NCBI GenBank assembly: GCA_031366005.1
Contig: JANLZB010000035.1
Span: forward strand, 1-34,691
From: JANLUX01 sp031366005
GTDB taxonomy: Bacteria > Bacteroidota > Bacteroidia > AKYH767-A > OLB10
Direction of reading: 5' to 3'
DNA: 34,691 nucleotides
A model generated the notes under the pieces. That model searched no databases. It saw nothing but the letters and a program-made list of their open reading frames with translations, and was not told the DNA's origin. The translations under genes and the position numbers were made by a program. Positions within the stretch are counted from its first letter, which is position 1; each line of letters starts with the position of its first letter. Below are positions 31,691-34,691 of the stretch, in pieces.

Positions 31691-34249
31691 ATGAAAAAAG
31701 CACTACTCACCCTCGTTTTATTTATTAATGTATTGTTCTTATTACATGGTAATGCTGCCAAAGCCCAGGTAGTCATTAATGAGTTTTCCTGTTCCAATTT
31801 ATCCCAATATGTAGATAACCATAATGATTATAATGATTGGATCGAACTTTATAATGCGGGAACTACTTCCGTAAATCTTGGTGGTTATTATTTAAGTGAT
31901 GACTCTTTGAATAATATGAAATGGGCATTTCCAATTCCTGTTGTATTAGCTCCAAACAGATTTTTAAAAATATGGGCTTCAGGCAGAAATGTAGTTGATA
32001 TAAATCCCGCTACACCTTTTGATACAAGCTACCATACCAACTTTACATTAAAGCAAACTAAAACAAATCATGAATGGGTTGTGTTGTCCGATCCAGGCGG
32101 CACACGGATTGATGAAATTGAAATAAACAGAAAAACGCAGCTTGGCCATTCTTTCGGCAGAGTGCCAAATGGAGGTAATACCTGGGCTATTTTTACTGCA
32201 CCTACTTTAAATGCATCCAATAACCCATCTTATCCATATCTTGCTTATGCTAATAAACCCGCATTTAGTTGGGCAGCCGGATTTTATGCTTTCGGTTTAA
32301 CGGTCGCAATTACTACCACCGAACCTAATTCTGTTATTCATTATACAGTTGATGGATTAATACCTACTGCTACATCGCCAACCTATACAGCGCCTATTGC
32401 AATTACAGCAACAACAATTTTAAAAGCTATTACTATCAGTTCAAATCCTGATATTTTGCCCAGTTTTATTGAATTCGATACTTATTTTATAAACGTAACT
32501 CATACACTTCCGGTGGTTTCAATTTCCGGATCATTACTTACACAACTTGCCAACGGCAATGGCACACTAATCCCATTTGGTTCATTTGAATATTTTAATG
32601 CAGCACAGCAGCGAACTGCGCATACTTATGGAGAGTTTAACAGGCATGGCCAGGATTCATGGGCTAACAGCCAGCGAAGTCTTGATTTTGTTTCACGCGA
32701 TGAGATGGGTTATAATCATTCAATAGAAGAAGTACTGTTTAATACCAGTCCTAGAGATCAATATCAAAGAGTTATTTTGAGAGCTGCAGGTGATGATAAT
32801 TATCCTGCTGACCATCATTCAAGCAATGCAGGAAGCGCCCATTTACGTGATGCGTACGTGCATCACTTAGCGCTTTTAGGAGGCTTAGACCTGGATACAA
32901 GAAGGATGACAAAATGTGTTGTATATCTTAATGGTGCTTATTGGGGAGTTTATGATATTCGAGATAATCCTGATGATCATGATAATACCAACTATTATTA
33001 TGGACAGGATAAATATCATTTACATTATATCGAAACCTGGGGTAATACCTGGGCACAGTATGGTGGTAATGCTGCACTTGCTGATTGGCAAAGCCTTCAT
33101 AATTATATTCTGGCAAATGATATGACGGTTCCGGCAAACTATCAATATGTAACAGACCGCCTCGATATTAATAGTCTTGTTGATTATGTGCTTGCTAATA
33201 TGTTTACTGTATGTTCTGATTGGTTAAACTGGAACACCGGCTGGTGGCGTGGAACTGACAGCACCGGTACACATCAGAAATGGGGATATATTTTATGGGA
33301 CAATGATGCCACTTTCGGATTCTATATTAATTATACAGGAATTCCCAATACTACACCAACTGCGGCACCGTGTGATCCGCAAGGTATAAGTTTTGCATAT
33401 CCTCAGGATCATATTACCTTATTGAACAAGCTACGTCAGAATCCTGCATTTAATCAATACTATATTTCGCGCCAGCTTGATTTATGGAACACCGTATTCA
33501 GTTGTGATAATATGATACCGCTATTGGACAGTATTGTAGCGGTGATAGATCCTGAAATGACGCAGCATGCAGCACGATGGAATGGAACCTATACTGAATG
33601 GCAAACGAATGTTCAGCAGTTACGTGATTTTATTAACCAGCGTTGTACTGCACTTGTTCCGGGTTGGATCAGTTGTTATAACCTGAATGGTCCTTATAAC
33701 CTTACAGTGAATGCTGATCCTGTTGGATCGGGTGCTGTTAAATTAAATTCATTAACACATACACAATTGCCTTGGACCGGAACTTATTTCGGGGGCATGG
33801 ATATGAAGCTTGAGGGAATAGCAAATCCGAATTATCAATTTGCAATGTGGTCTGCTGATAGTTCGGTATTCAATCCATCTGCCACTACTGTGGTATCAAA
33901 TGTTAATCTTACAACAAACGATTCCATAGTTGCTCATTTCCTCACAGTGGGAATACCGGAAGTGCTTCCTTCACATAATCCTATAGTGTCAGCTTATCCA
34001 ACAGTTACCAGCAGTGAGGTCACTATTCAATATAGTTTGACTGAACCTGCATCAGTATCATTGAAACTTTATTCAGTGCTTGGTAATGAGATAACGGTAA
34101 TTAATAACCCGGAAAAAATAACACCTTCAGGTAATCATATTGCAACACTCAATCTTTCAAAAGCAAATCTTGCTGACGGTTTATATGTACTTGAATTTGT
34201 TGCAGGAAATTATAAACAGAGTTTAAAATTGGTTTATAGTTCGCGGTAA
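31691..34249 (+). CDS. T9SS-exported CotH-kinase-like protein with lamin-tail domain
   Basis: 852 residues. A signal peptide (1-25, ending AKAQ) precedes a lamin-tail domain (~27-145: VVINEFSCSN, DWIELYNAG, LGGYYLSDD). A chitobiase/hexosaminidase C-terminal-like domain (~205-260: SVIHYTVDGLIPTATSPTY) follows, then a CotH domain (~310-640) with RHGQDSW, VILRAAGDDN, VVYLNGAYWGVYDIRDN and GYILWDNDATFG. The last ~85 residues (from YPTVTSSEV) are a T9SS sorting domain. CotH proteins in spore formers are atypical protein kinases; here the protein is extracellular and its activity is unproven. The acidic residues of the kinase-like motif (DNDATFG) are kept. Confidence 0.9.
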   Translation: MKKALLTLVLFINVLFLLHGNAAKAQVVINEFSCSNLSQYVDNHNDYNDWIELYNAGTTSVNLGGYYLSDDSLNNMKWAFPIPVVLAPNRFLKIWASGRNVVDINPATPFDTSYHTNFTLKQTKTNHEWVVLSDPGGTRIDEIEINRKTQLGHSFGRVPNGGNTWAIFTAPTLNASNNPSYPYLAYANKPAFSWAAGFYAFGLTVAITTTEPNSVIHYTVDGLIPTATSPTYTAPIAITATTILKAITISSNPDILPSFIEFDTYFINVTHTLPVVSISGSLLTQLANGNGTLIPFGSFEYFNAAQQRTAHTYGEFNRHGQDSWANSQRSLDFVSRDEMGYNHSIEEVLFNTSPRDQYQRVILRAAGDDNYPADHHSSNAGSAHLRDAYVHHLALLGGLDLDTRRMTKCVVYLNGAYWGVYDIRDNPDDHDNTNYYYGQDKYHLHYIETWGNTWAQYGGNAALADWQSLHNYILANDMTVPANYQYVTDRLDINSLVDYVLANMFTVCSDWLNWNTGWWRGTDSTGTHQKWGYILWDNDATFGFYINYTGIPNTTPTAAPCDPQGISFAYPQDHITLLNKLRQNPAFNQYYISRQLDLWNTVFSCDNMIPLLDSIVAVIDPEMTQHAARWNGTYTEWQTNVQQLRDFINQRCTALVPGWISCYNLNGPYNLTVNADPVGSGAVKLNSLTHTQLPWTGTYFGGMDMKLEGIANPNYQFAMWSADSSVFNPSATTVVSNVNLTTNDSIVAHFLTVGIPEVLPSHNPIVSAYPTVTSSEVTIQYSLTEPASVSLKLYSVLGNEITVINNPEKITPSGNHIATLNLSKANLADGLYVLEFVAGNYKQSLKLVYSSR

Positions 34250-34281
34250 AAATATTTTTTACTCTTTAGTAAATAAGAAAT

Positions 34282-34691
34282 TTATAGCGATAGAGAATAT
34301 TCTAATCCTAAGATGTAAAGGTTTTCAGGTATAGAAACATTCCATTCGTGTTGAAAGAGATAATATACTCCAAACGTACTTCTTTTGTTAAGTTCATAAT
34401 CAAAGCCTAAAGCATAACGAACGCGGTGCCAGGTTCGGTCAGATTCAACATTGCGTGGATCCTTAATCTGGTAACGCCATTCGCAGGAAAAAAAAGGAGT
34501 ATATTTCTTATGCAAATCATATTTTACTTCTCCTTTATTTCTTGAATACAACTCAGGCACTCGTCCATTATCACTTGAATTTACATTCCGCACTTCTGCC
34601 TGCAACCGTTGACGATATGATAATGTAAACCTGTTGTATTTTTTTTTCAAAGTAATATCAAGCATAAGGCGATGACGGATGCTGAAGAAAT
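34282..34691 (-). CDS. DUF2490-type outer-membrane protein, C-terminal part (start beyond window)
   Basis: The frame is open to the right edge: upstream of the internal Met at 34665 it continues FFSIRHRL, so the protein starts outside the window. Visible are alternating beta strands with aromatic residues: FTLSYRQRLQAEVR, YTPFFSCEWRYQIKD, TWHRVRYALGFDYEL, STFGVYYLFQHEWN, and a terminal aromatic-poor strand LYILGLEYSLSL. This is the DUF2490 pattern, a small outer-membrane beta barrel of unknown function. It is convergent with the CotH-like gene, 32 bases apart, and a weak AT-rich hairpin lies between. Confidence 0.8.
   Translation of the reverse strand, partial: FFSIRHRLMLDITLKKKYNRFTLSYRQRLQAEVRNVNSSDNGRVPELYSRNKGEVKYDLHKKYTPFFSCEWRYQIKDPRNVESDRTWHRVRYALGFDYELNKRSTFGVYYLFQHEWNVSIPENLYILGLEYSLSL

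Noticed and set aside
34250..34281. Bidirectional terminator between the CotH-like and DUF2490 genes
   Set aside because: There is a tttact/agtaaa hairpin with nearby A/T runs, but the stem is only 6 bp and AT-only; too weak to call.

Overview
The window is AT-rich (roughly 35-40% GC by eye) and comes from a member of the phylum Bacteroidota, most likely near the Chitinophagales/Sphingobacteriia. The evidence is porQ of the type IX secretion system (T9SS), four large exported proteins of which three end in T9SS-type C-terminal sorting domains, lipoproteins with an SCKKEE lipobox, LytTR regulation, and TAnnTTTG promoter boxes instead of Shine-Dalgarno-led starts. It looks chromosomal: core housekeeping genes are mixed with surface-protein genes. 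No phage, plasmid or insertion-sequence genes were seen.

Layout. 1-3560 (minus) is the first 1186 codons of a giant secreted protein with ~190-residue repeats, open at the left edge. 3714-6231 (minus) is a coupled pair of M16 peptidases, one catalytic and one inactive. 6287-6750 (minus) is a YoeB-type toxin-antitoxin pair. 6818-7762 (minus) is an FMN-dependent nitronate monooxygenase/FabK-like enzyme. 7849-11821 (plus) carries a sugar-nucleotide transferase, a four-helix-bundle (S23) gene enclosed by inverted repeats, glyA and porQ. 12067-14847 is a T9SS-exported SGNH esterase. 15124-17684 (minus) is the classical rpsO-pnp pair. 17761-19750 (minus) is accD, interrupted by an in-frame stop, and a class I aldolase. 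19918-20376 is coaD with a TTG start. 20378-22773 (minus) is a histidine kinase with an ethylene-receptor-like sensor domain, coupled to a polytopic membrane protein. 22854-25178 (plus) holds a DUF1801/YdeI-like gene and the nfeD-floA membrane-microdomain pair. A tRNA-Arg(ACG) follows at 25294. 25458-34691 holds two DUF6438-like lipoproteins (one frameshifted), a LytTR response regulator, a T9SS cargo with nine CTDC-type repeats, a CotH/lamin-tail T9SS cargo, and a DUF2490-type outer-membrane protein cut by the right edge.

The most interesting signal is between the genes. At least four intergenic gaps are filled almost edge to edge by imperfect palindromes whose arms are built from 7- or 8-base words (8842-9349, 10621-10747, 18613-18688, 25191-25236); a fifth site has only a one-sided octamer array (31659-31682). 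The word differs at each place. One of the palindromes carries the S23 four-helix-bundle gene in its loop, the same layout as the intervening sequences of some bacterial 23S rRNA genes, but here between two mRNA genes. Other points worth a second look are the stop codon in accD, the Cys-to-Ser change at the copper-ligand position of the ethylene-receptor-like kinase, a covarying A19-U56 pair in tRNA-Arg, and palindromic operator candidates before nfeD-floA and beside the kinase.
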